A program made the position numbers and the translations under genes. From assembly GCA_002308435.1 (NCBI GenBank), contig DBUY01000070.1, positions 1 to 7,645 on the forward strand: a stretch of DNA of 7,645 nt. Reading direction: 5' to 3'. This document shows, one piece after another, positions 1 to 5,027 of the stretch (positions within the stretch are counted from its first letter, which is position 1; every line of letters begins with the position of its first letter). The notes below the pieces were generated by a model that ran no database searches, was not told the DNA's origin, and saw only the letters and a program-made list of their open reading frames with translations. The stretch comes from Proteobacteria bacterium UBA1278 (GTDB lineage Bacteria; Pseudomonadota; Gammaproteobacteria; Comchoanobacterales; Comchoanobacteraceae).

Positions 1-1514
1 GAAAAAAAACCATGATCTGAAGATAAACAAAGACATTGACGTTTCGCACTGGGAATATCGATGGATCGATCAGCTGCAGTCTCTGTGCTTCCGTCAAGTC
101 GCTGCTGATGACTAGCCGGGGTTTCAAATGCGCCTGTAGCAAGGCGCGATGGGACAGCGCTTACGGTCAGAGGATGATGCAACGCATGCTGACGGTCAGC
201 AGCTTGAGCTAAGAGATGAAGGCCCCAATGACGTCGTCGCGACGAACTACGATATGCGCTGATAAATGCCTCACGCAGTGCCTCAGGAAGATCACGCGGT
301 ATCTGTATGACCGTCTCCATTGTTGGCAAACTAGAGGCAATGCTGAGCAGTTGCTGAATCTTCAACTTTGGTGATAGCAGAAAGCGCTGTTTTGTGTTGA
401 GCTGTTTTGAGAGCATCGCAAGCTGATGATCACCCAGTTGAGAATTAAACAAGAGGACTACAGATGGATTCAGCTTGCTGGCAAGACTGCTGAGCTGCTC
501 ATCGTTCAAATCAGTCATCGGATATACACAAACGCCAGATCGTAGACAGGGTATTGCCGCATCCAACTGTGTGGCAGAGAGATTGCCGTAATTTCTCGAT
601 GAGGCACAGAACCTCCCAACTGAAAAATAGGTGTTGGGTCTGAGGTTTTTTGCAAGCGTGCGTAGTTTACACTCGCTCATTGCAGTGTCAGCATAAACAC
701 AAACACGATCACCCATACTTGCCGCCAAACGAGCAATGGTAGTCTCGTCTAATGCATGGTGAATAAGGCAACGAGTACCCGGTTGCAGGCAAGATGAGAT
801 GATGCTTGCCTGCTCAGCAGGTTGATCAGAAATCAGTATTTTTCGATGCGCCTTTAAATTACTTGCAATGGCACGTAATTGTTCGATGGAAAGGCCTTGA
901 TTAGTGATAACAGGACTACGGTGAAGCGATTTGGCGAGCAGAATACATTGATCGGTGGTCAACTGTCTTTCTGGCATCATCATCTGCACCTGCGGGCTCG
1001 CCGCCAGCAAGCGAATCTGAGTGTCCTGCAGGTTGCCAGTAATGAATAAGGCCCCGATTTGGCCCTGACTAATAGCCTCTATCTGATCATCTGACATGTT
1101 TGAGTCAATGCGTACTCTGCTGTGCTGTAGTTGACAGGTGATACGTTTCAGTTGGTCAATAGATAAATCAGATTTGAGCAGAACGGTCGGAACGCATTTG
1201 CTACGGTTACGTTGTCGAATACCATTTAGCATCGCTGTGATCAGTTCATCCCTGAGATGATGACGAAATACCAGTGTTGCTTGAGCAACAATATTCCGAG
1301 CAACCCTTTCTGCAAAGTCGCTGGATGCCTGTGGATTTACTACTATCCACGCTCTGGCCATGTTGAGTATGGCGATACAATCTTGGTCAGAAATTGTCTC
1401 ACGTAGTGTGATGCGATCATAATCAACAAAAAAACCAGTCCCTAACTCAGTGAGCTTAGCATATATCGCATTTTTGATAGCGTTGTCTGTCGTTTGTATC
1501 GTTAAAAGCGGCAC
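1..1514 (-). CDS. LRR-like strand-helix repeat protein with basic Ser/Arg tail, 3'-truncated by window edge (paralogue of the 3433-4761 gene)
   Basis: An uninterrupted minus-strand frame of 504 codons starts with GTG at 1514 and is still open at base 1, so the C-terminus is missing. Residues 1-105 form an N-terminal region beginning MPLLTIQTT that resembles the start (MPIRFTSPT) of the protein at 3433-4761. Residues about 108-400 are roughly twelve repeats of 22-32 residues: a short hydrophobic strand, then a helix of the type L(S/T)xxQLxxLAxxL. Examples are LSIEQLRAIASNL (208-220), LNDEQLSSLASKL (336-348) and LGDHQLAMLSKQL (360-372). This resembles leucine-rich or other alpha/beta solenoids that bind proteins, but I do not recognise a named family. 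The tail from 420 looks disordered, with SSSRRR (423-428) and AKRQ (490-493). There is no signal peptide or membrane segment. The start is forced: a TGA lies in frame three codons upstream of the GTG. No Shine-Dalgarno is visible. A host-directed effector role is inference. Confidence 0.85.
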   Translation of the reverse strand, partial: MPLLTIQTTDNAIKNAIYAKLTELGTGFFVDYDRITLRETISDQDCIAILNMARAWIVVNPQASSDFAERVARNIVAQATLVFRHHLRDELITAMLNGIRQRNRSKCVPTVLLKSDLSIDQLKRITCQLQHSRVRIDSNMSDDQIEAISQGQIGALFITGNLQDTQIRLLAASPQVQMMMPERQLTTDQCILLAKSLHRSPVITNQGLSIEQLRAIASNLKAHRKILISDQPAEQASIISSCLQPGTRCLIHHALDETTIARLAASMGDRVCVYADTAMSECKLRTLAKNLRPNTYFSVGRFCASSRNYGNLSATQLDAAIPCLRSGVCVYPMTDLNDEQLSSLASKLNPSVVLLFNSQLGDHQLAMLSKQLNTKQRFLLSPKLKIQQLLSIASSLPTMETVIQIPRDLPEALREAFISAYRSSSRRRHWGLHLLAQAADRQHALHHPLTVSAVPSRLATGAFETPASHQQRLDGSTETAADRSIDIPSAKRQCLCLSSDHGFF

Positions 1515-1541
1515 AGCTTGTCATTATTATGTTCGTGTGAG

Positions 1542-1570
1542 AGTGTACCGCAAGCATATAATGCGGTCAA
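1542..1570 (-). promoter_or_regulatory. Candidate sigma70 promoter of the 1-1514 gene
   Basis: On the minus strand TTGACC (1565-1570) is followed after exactly 17 bases by TACACT (1542-1547). The -35 matches the consensus at 5 of 6 positions and the -10 at 4 of 6. Transcription would begin near 1535, giving a leader of about 20 bases before the GTG at 1514. An alternative overlapping pair is TTGTCG with TATATG, also 17 bases apart. The leader has no Shine-Dalgarno, so translation may be weak or nearly leaderless. Confidence 0.45.
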
Positions 1571-1593
1571 TGCAGATCGACAAGCCTCAAGAT

Positions 1594-1639
1594 AATGGTT
1601 ACACAGCCTGATCACTAATCTCTGAAGCGATTAGCCATA
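1594..1639 (+). repeat. 46-bp direct repeat, copy A
   Basis: Matches 3299-3344 at 43 of 46 positions with no gaps, in the same orientation. The two copies bracket the 1971-3110 gene and the minus-strand cysS-like relic. Read on the plus strand with one missing base, the unit resembles the cysteinyl-tRNA synthetase stretch that follows the HMxEM motif. Both copies lack the same base, so one is probably a copy of the other or both come from a common repeat. It contains the inverted pair ctaatc (1615-1620) and gattag (1629-1634) with an 8-base loop. Confidence 0.85.
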
Positions 1640-1662
1640 TGGCACTGATCATTGTAATCATT
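1594..1662. repeat. Imperfect palindrome (hairpin-forming) containing repeat copy A
   Basis: The left arm aatggttaca (1594-1603) pairs with tgtaatcatt (1653-1662) over 10 positions with one G-T wobble. After an asymmetric internal loop, tgatca (1609-1614) pairs with tgatca (1646-1651). Inside lies a further hairpin, ctaatc/gattag, and the perfect 10-base palindrome gccatatggc (1634-1643). The structure sits 80-150 bases upstream of the gene 1 start. It may be two opposed copies of the same cysS-derived sequence joined tail to tail, or a small palindromic repeat element. Confidence 0.6.
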
Positions 1663-1778
1663 TCGGACATGTGCTTGGTTGCTTTGGGCTCCACATAGGG
1701 TGCTATACAGCCAAGTGCTGCAAGGTCTTCATGGTAGCATTTGGTGTAGCGTTTCGTGATCACATCGATTGCGACGCC
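1644..1778 (-). pseudogene. Cysteinyl-tRNA synthetase (cysS) relic, about 45 codons
   Basis: On the minus strand, a frame bounded by TAA at 1779-1781 reads GVAIDVITKRYTKCYHEDL and continues with an ALG...P..EPKATKHMSEMI pattern. This is the stretch of CysRS around one fifth of the way into the enzyme, where the family reads roughly ITxRYxxxFHEDxxALxxxxPxxEPxATxHMxEMI. The KMSKS motif, the HIGH-like motif, the zinc ligands and the rest of the roughly 460-residue enzyme are absent, so it cannot be functional. The similarity ends where the 46-bp repeat begins, although the frame stays open through the repeat to a TAA at 1599-1601. The family assignment is from memory of CysRS sequences, not a search. 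Confidence 0.65.
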
Positions 1779-1970
1779 TTAATCTGCATGTGGCCACCCT
1801 GATAAATTCCCCCAACTATACGCGGATGCTCGTCGATGTTCAATTCAGGGCTCACTAACTGCAGATGTAATATTACAATAACAGCTGCTCTTGACTAGTT
1901 TATAGATCTGCACCAAACACTGTATGCATTACGAGTATCAAAATCACTATTTATTGATCTAAGCATTCAG
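1779..1970. other. Non-coding or relic stretch downstream of the 1971-3110 gene
   Basis: No convincing gene, tRNA or terminator is visible in these 192 bases. A 44-codon minus-strand frame (1760-1894) has no good start or ribosome binding site and overlaps the cysS relic. It may be more gene debris. No GC-rich stem followed by a T-run appears after the TAG of the 1971-3110 gene, so its transcription end is not evident. Confidence 0.4.
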
Positions 1971-3110
1971 CTAGTCAGCTGATCTTTCTGTTTTAGACGA
2001 GTATTTAAACCATTTTATAGCTTGTCTCGAAATAATGATTATAATGCTTATAAGTAGAAAAAAATGTGCTGCAATACGAGCTGTGAACGTTGCGCGATGC
2101 CTCATACTAAGTACATGATATTGCTCAATAAAAGCCAAAAATTTTTGAGACCACGACATGCTTCTAAAAGCCTCAGTTTTTGTCATGCGATAGATGAGGG
2201 TGCAAGATAGGTGATTTCTTAATTTACAAAAGACCATATTAGTTGTACGTCTTTCTAATTTGTTATTCTCTATAGTCTTTGCAACCATTTGTTCGTATTG
2301 TAGTGTTTTTTCCTTTTTGGCAAGAGTAGGCTTATCAAGCCTATCATAGAGATTCACTGTCGACATTATTTTTGCAACACTCTGCTTATTACCCAAATAA
2401 TAACCATTTGTCACCCAGAATTCATAAGCCGTCGATGTAGAAAATATCGTCTCTTGCCTCGATTCCTTCCAAGATGTAAAGATAATATCGTCTCTTGCGT
2501 CGATTCCTTGTATTGATATTGGCACATAAGGGTATAAATCTGCTATCAAAGCAACCACAATCTCATAATCTTCTTCGGCATTTGAAATGTAATCAGCGAC
2601 CTGCTGCTCTAGATAAAACTGTCTGACGGCATTTATCCGTGTTCTCTTCTCCACGTATCCGTTCCATGAGTGCGTTAACCAGCTGTTATGCTTCTTGATA
2701 TACTTATCAAGTTGGCTCTGTTTGACCTCCTGATAGACCAGCTTGTGGTTCGTTTTGATTGTGTCTGCACTGCTTTTATGTATCGGTTTGCCATCGAGCG
2801 TGTTGATGTTATCGATCTGGTTATTGAATCCGTAAATTTCCACGTCGTAATCTTTCTCGAGTGGCTTAACGATCATTCTATTGATTTGTGGCCATGTCTT
2901 TCTGAGTGATCGTGAAAATACGCCAAACACCGCAACAAGTGCTTTCTTTTTTTTAGGCGACGCTTGTGTCGTTGCTTCTTTTACAACTGTTTCGATGGGG
3001 TACTTTGGGTTGACCGGCTTGGACTGTGTATGTATGTTTGGAAATGCATGCGTGTGGCATAATAAATAGAAAAAAATAAACAATCTGCACAATATATTGT
3101 TGAACTTCAT
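1971..3110 (-). CDS. Secreted, C-terminally membrane-anchored protein with a possible glycosyltransferase-like domain
   Basis: I place the start at the ATG at 3110, giving 379 residues; the longer frame beginning at 3224 adds 38 residues of unlikely composition. The chosen ATG has a strong AGGAG (3120-3124) nine bases upstream and is followed at once by a signal peptide: basic MKFNNILCR, hydrophobic LFIFFYLLC, and cleavage likely after HTHA (residue 22). Residues about 57-250 recall bacterial and eukaryotic glycosyltransferase-like domains. ALVAVFGVFSRSLRKTW is followed by DYDVEIYGFNN, then RQFYLEQQVADYI, then YEIVVALIADLY, then TNGYYLGNKQSVAKIM. This is pattern recall only, and no catalytic DxD is clear. 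Residues 346-361 (IAAHFFLLISIIIIIS) form a transmembrane helix before a basic tail. The topology is therefore type I, with the domain outside the cytoplasm. The gene is visibly AT-richer than its neighbours and flanked by direct repeats, suggesting acquisition. Confidence 0.8.
   Translation of the reverse strand: MKFNNILCRLFIFFYLLCHTHAFPNIHTQSKPVNPKYPIETVVKEATTQASPKKKKALVAVFGVFSRSLRKTWPQINRMIVKPLEKDYDVEIYGFNNQIDNINTLDGKPIHKSSADTIKTNHKLVYQEVKQSQLDKYIKKHNSWLTHSWNGYVEKRTRINAVRQFYLEQQVADYISNAEEDYEIVVALIADLYPYVPISIQGIDARDDIIFTSWKESRQETIFSTSTAYEFWVTNGYYLGNKQSVAKIMSTVNLYDRLDKPTLAKKEKTLQYEQMVAKTIENNKLERRTTNMVFCKLRNHLSCTLIYRMTKTEAFRSMSWSQKFLAFIEQYHVLSMRHRATFTARIAAHFFLLISIIIIISRQAIKWFKYSSKTERSAD
2443..2509. 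repeat. 26-bp direct repeat inside the 1971-3110 gene, read in two frames
   Basis: Bases 2443-2468 and 2484-2509 match at 25 of 26 positions. They lie 41 bases apart, which is not a multiple of three. The same DNA is therefore translated in two frames: as ESRQETIF from one copy and GIDARDDII from the other. A 41-base tandem duplication would explain it, but would also shift the frame unless compensated nearby. Confidence 0.9.
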
Positions 3111-3117
3111 TTGTAAT

Positions 3118-3124
3118 CTCTCCT
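3118..3124 (-). promoter_or_regulatory. Strong Shine-Dalgarno fixing the start of the 1971-3110 gene
   Basis: The minus strand reads AGGAGAG ending seven bases before the ATG at 3108-3110 (core AGGAG, spacing nine). It selects the start that exposes the signal peptide at the N-terminus, against the upstream in-frame ATG at 3224. A convincing promoter is not visible; TATACA and GATAAT hexamers occur further upstream without a good -35. Confidence 0.75.
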
Positions 3125-3245
3125 GAAAAATCTCATTATCTACATTCTGTATACCATAGCACGGCATGATGCTTTTTGGTATGGCGGCTAAGTCTGAGCG
3201 CTTATGAAAGCACCTGCATCGCATTTAATATGCATTTACAAGCCA

Positions 3246-3344
3246 GCGTCCAGCATAGCTGAATGCAATCATCCCCAAAACACTGACCACATGCCCGAAA
3301 TGGTTACACAGCTTGATCACTGATCTCAGAAGCGATTAGCCATA
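3246..3344 (+). pseudogene. Second cysS-like relic, opposite orientation, continuous with repeat copy B
   Basis: On the plus strand the frame from 3246 reads ..SIAECNHPQNTDHMPEM then VTQLDH before TGA at 3321. TDHMPEMV matches the THMxEM(I/V) region of CysRS. Restoring one base after the CAC codon gives LISEAISH, which lines up in spacing with the family's LIxxGxAY. Bases 3288-3308 match the reverse complement of 1653-1673 at 19 of 21 positions, so the two relics carry the same part of the gene on opposite strands. Upstream of that stretch identity falls to about half. The match is shorter and weaker than at 1644-1778. Confidence 0.4.
3299..3344 (+). repeat. 46-bp direct repeat, copy B
   Basis: Partner of 1594-1639 (43 of 46 identical). 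The internal stem ctgatc (3320-3325) with gattag (3334-3339) keeps pairing through a G-T wobble where copy A has an A-T pair, and the loop stays eight bases. Unlike copy A, its left flank continues into a cysS-like sequence on the same strand and its right flank is unrelated. It lies between the stop of the 3433-4761 gene and the start of the 1971-3110 gene. Confidence 0.85.
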
Positions 3345-3408
3345 CGACTCAAAGAATGATAAAACGCAAGCACAGATGAGCCAATAGGAAATCGGAAATG
3401 GTACTTTA

Positions 3409-3428
3409 GATCATTTTTACCCATGATC
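3409..3428. other. Short inverted repeat just past the end of the 3433-4761 gene
   Basis: gatcat (3409-3414) and atgatc (3423-3428) form a six-base stem with an eight-base loop directly downstream of the stop. No T-run follows on the minus strand, so it is not a classical intrinsic terminator; no better one is visible in 3345-3432. Confidence 0.3.
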
Positions 3429-3432
3429 ATAC

Positions 3433-4761
3433 TTATTTTGGGCGCTTAGGGCTAGGTTCGCTTGCATCATCGGTGTTTTCCTCATCATCGCTAGCATCAT
3501 TATCACACCATGTATGGTCTGAGACAGCATCATTATCACCCCATGTATGGTCTGAGACAGCATCATTGTCACGTAATCTGTTGGGCCCGATAGTCTCATC
3601 GTCTCCCTTAGCAGGTGCGACTGATTCCTTCTCTCCCGTGACGACATGATCAGGGGTTACTATTATACGTCTTTGTCTTTTATTGTTGGCATGCTCGGAG
3701 TCGGAGGAAGCATCTTCATGTGTATGGTCAACAACGCTATCAGGGCTCGGCAAGCGAGATTTTCTCGATGGAGTCACGGGTTGGGCCTGAGGATCGTCTG
3801 ATCCTTCCATATGCATACGGTCAACAACGCTATCATCAGCGGTGTATTCATCATCATCGATGGGTTCGTCATCTATCTGATGAGATGACTGAGTCGTATG
3901 ATCGTCCGATCCTTCCATGTTGTTCTGCCTTTGAAGACCAAGCAAAGCCAGTGCGGCGTCACTAACCTTGGTTAGTGGGTTTCTTTGTATCACCCAAGGC
4001 ATCAAGATCGTTACCCCCGGTTTGTCATGAAATACATCACGTTGCTCCGCAGTTTTGCAACGCAACTCGACAATGTGATCTCTACCTTCAATGTCTTTTT
4101 GGAGCTTTCTGCAATTATCGCCTGATAATTGTGTGACGTCAAAGTTGCGGATGCTTTGGTTCTTACCAAGCGCAGTGATTACCTCATCTGACATCTCGTC
4201 ATTCAAGTAAACAAAACAATCTGAGCTGAGGTTGATCGATGCAATTTGATCTGGTTTCATAGGCTTCACGTTATCAGAGTCAATGACAACACCAATCAAT
4301 TTTCCATGAAAGCGACTTGTGATAGCACTGATGCTGACATTTGTATCTTTAAGCCTGTCAGTTAGGTCTTTTCTAAGCAGAACACGTGATCCGGACGGCA
4401 GCTCTCCCAGGAGAGTACAATGTGGTTGGTCTTGTTTCACGGCTCTATTAGGCATTCTTTGAAGACCTTTGCCAATATCCAATATGGCGTTGCTGGGTAG
4501 CTGCTCCACAACGGTAGAGGCGATTTCGGTCGAAGCATAATCAAGTATTTCAACAACCGTATCAGTTTCGAGGGAGTTAAGGAGATCCTTGGTCTGCTCA
4601 GATGTCAATGCTGGCATGCCGGCGCCAATCGCTTGCGCGTGTGCGCTTTTAACAGTGATTTGATAAGGGCCTCTCCCTTTTTTATCAAGACCAATATGGT
4701 GATCATTCAGCGTCTTGATGAGCGCAGCTGGATATGTCGGTGAAGTAAAACGAATCGGCAT
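3433..4761 (-). CDS. LRR-like strand-helix repeat protein with acidic repetitive tail and NLS-like basic clusters (paralogue of the 1-1514 gene)
   Basis: 442 residues, starting at the ATG at 4761, with GAAGG (4770-4774) eight bases upstream and a good promoter. The N-terminus (MPIRFTSPT..ALIKTL) resembles that of the 1-1514 protein. Residues about 50-277 contain strand-helix units of roughly 20-26 residues, for example CFVYLNDEMSDEVITALGKN (182-201) and IRNFDVTQLSGDNCRKLQKD (204-223). They are more divergent than in the paralogue. From residue 282 the protein changes to an acidic, Ser/Asp-rich, probably disordered tail. The tail carries two MEGSDD motifs (282, 318), DSVVD motifs, and tandem DNDAVSDHTW units (398, 409). 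Basic clusters SRKSR (332-336), KRQRR (361-365) and PKRPK (438-442) stand out; KRQR and KRPK fit the K-K/R-x-K/R monopartite nuclear-localisation pattern. There is no signal peptide or membrane segment. A secreted effector acting in a host nucleus is an inference. The family is not one I recognise. Confidence 0.88.
   Translation of the reverse strand: MPIRFTSPTYPAALIKTLNDHHIGLDKKGRGPYQITVKSAHAQAIGAGMPALTSEQTKDLLNSLETDTVVEILDYASTEIASTVVEQLPSNAILDIGKGLQRMPNRAVKQDQPHCTLLGELPSGSRVLLRKDLTDRLKDTNVSISAITSRFHGKLIGVVIDSDNVKPMKPDQIASINLSSDCFVYLNDEMSDEVITALGKNQSIRNFDVTQLSGDNCRKLQKDIEGRDHIVELRCKTAEQRDVFHDKPGVTILMPWVIQRNPLTKVSDAALALLGLQRQNNMEGSDDHTTQSSHQIDDEPIDDDEYTADDSVVDRMHMEGSDDPQAQPVTPSRKSRLPSPDSVVDHTHEDASSDSEHANNKRQRRIIVTPDHVVTGEKESVAPAKGDDETIGPNRLRDNDAVSDHTWGDNDAVSDHTWCDNDASDDEENTDDASEPSPKRPK
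3493..3573. repeat. 33-bp tandem repeat, about 2.5 copies, in the tail-coding region
   Basis: Units at 3493-3525 and 3526-3558 differ at a single base, and a 15-base partial third unit follows at 3559-3573. The period of 33 keeps frame and encodes the 11-residue DNDAVSDHTW(G/C). Near identity implies a recent expansion, so copy number may vary between strains. Confidence 0.95.
3726..3918. repeat. Older, dispersed in-frame repeats in the tail-coding region
   Basis: A 17-base unit at 3726-3742 recurs exactly at 3819-3835, 93 bases apart, encoding DSVVD. A 19-base unit at 3792-3810 recurs with one mismatch at 3900-3918, 108 bases apart, encoding MEGSDD. Both spacings are multiples of three. They look like traces of earlier duplications of the segment that later gave the 33-bp tandem units. 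Confidence 0.85.
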
Positions 4762-4769
4762 ATTAAGTA

Positions 4770-4817
4770 CCTTCGGAAACTAACCATATATATAGTATAA
4801 TAATGATAATATGTCAT
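4770..4817 (-). promoter_or_regulatory. Promoter and ribosome binding site of the 3433-4761 gene
   Basis: On the minus strand ATGACA (4812-4817), 5 of 6 to the -35 consensus, is followed after 17 bases by TATATA (4789-4794), inside a very AT-rich run. Transcription would start near 4782, about 20 bases before the ATG. GAAGG (4770-4774) is the Shine-Dalgarno, eight bases from the start codon. Confidence 0.6.
4796..4801 (+). promoter_or_regulatory. Possible -10 box (TATAAT) reading toward the 5028 gene
   Basis: A perfect TATAAT on the plus strand overlaps the promoter of the divergent gene. The best -35, TTCGGA at 4772-4777 with an 18-base spacer, is poor, and use of this site would leave a leader of about 220 bases containing both stem-loops described below. 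In such AT-rich DNA a chance match is likely. Confidence 0.2.
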
Positions 4818-4874
4818 AAAATACTTTATGAGCGCGTATTCCAGCATCCGAATCACCAGATAGCCGATCTAGGA

Positions 4875-4901
4875 TAGTATGTCTTGGCTAACAACATACT
4901 A
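4875..4901. promoter_or_regulatory. Stem-loop 1 in the divergent intergenic region
   Basis: tagtatgt (4875-4882) and acatacta (4894-4901) are exact inverted repeats, with an 11-base loop. The position between two divergent genes suits an operator or a structured 5' leader of the plus-strand gene. No T-run follows. Confidence 0.45.
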
Positions 4902-4914
4902 GCTAATCAGTAAT

Positions 4915-4947
4915 GGTCAACCAGCCGCTAAGATATTGCTGTTGACC
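4915..4947. promoter_or_regulatory. Stem-loop 2 in the divergent intergenic region
   Basis: ggtcaac with agc (4915-4925, one bulged c) pairs with gctgttgacc (4938-4947): ten base pairs around a 12-base loop. It ends 80 bases before the ATG at 5028. The right arm contains TTGACC, which could also be a -35, but no -10 stands at the right distance. Confidence 0.45.
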
Positions 4948-5027
4948 TGTTAAACAGCCATTGCGCTGCAGTACTAACATGGCGAACAAATCTGGGCCAA
5001 ATCGACGATGCCTTGACAGGTTTTGGC

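Noticed and set aside
1760..1894. 44-codon minus-strand open frame containing ELNIDEHPRIVGGIY
   Set aside because: It has no convincing start or ribosome binding site, overlaps the cysS relic in another frame and matches no family I recall. Possibly debris, not called as a gene.
2688..3069. Two short plus-strand frames opposite the membrane-protein gene
   Set aside because: Antisense shadows with no ribosome binding site, lying over a well-supported coding region.
3111..3224. Upstream extension of the 1971-3110 frame to the ATG at 3224
   Set aside because: The AGGAG at 3120-3124 and the signal peptide right after the ATG at 3110 strongly favour the shorter form; the extra 38 residues would bury the signal peptide.
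3493..3573. CRISPR array
   Set aside because: The units abut without spacers and are in frame within a coding sequence, so this is a coding tandem repeat.
3417..3647. 76-codon minus-strand frame with repeated MMLSQTIHGVI
   Set aside because: It is the 33-bp tandem repeat read out of frame within the 442-residue gene; the repetition comes from the DNA and not from a separate protein.
4830..4880. Possible third copy of the 46-bp repeat or a cysS fragment
   Set aside because: Only scattered short words such as tccagcat and tagcc are shared; no alignment of useful length.
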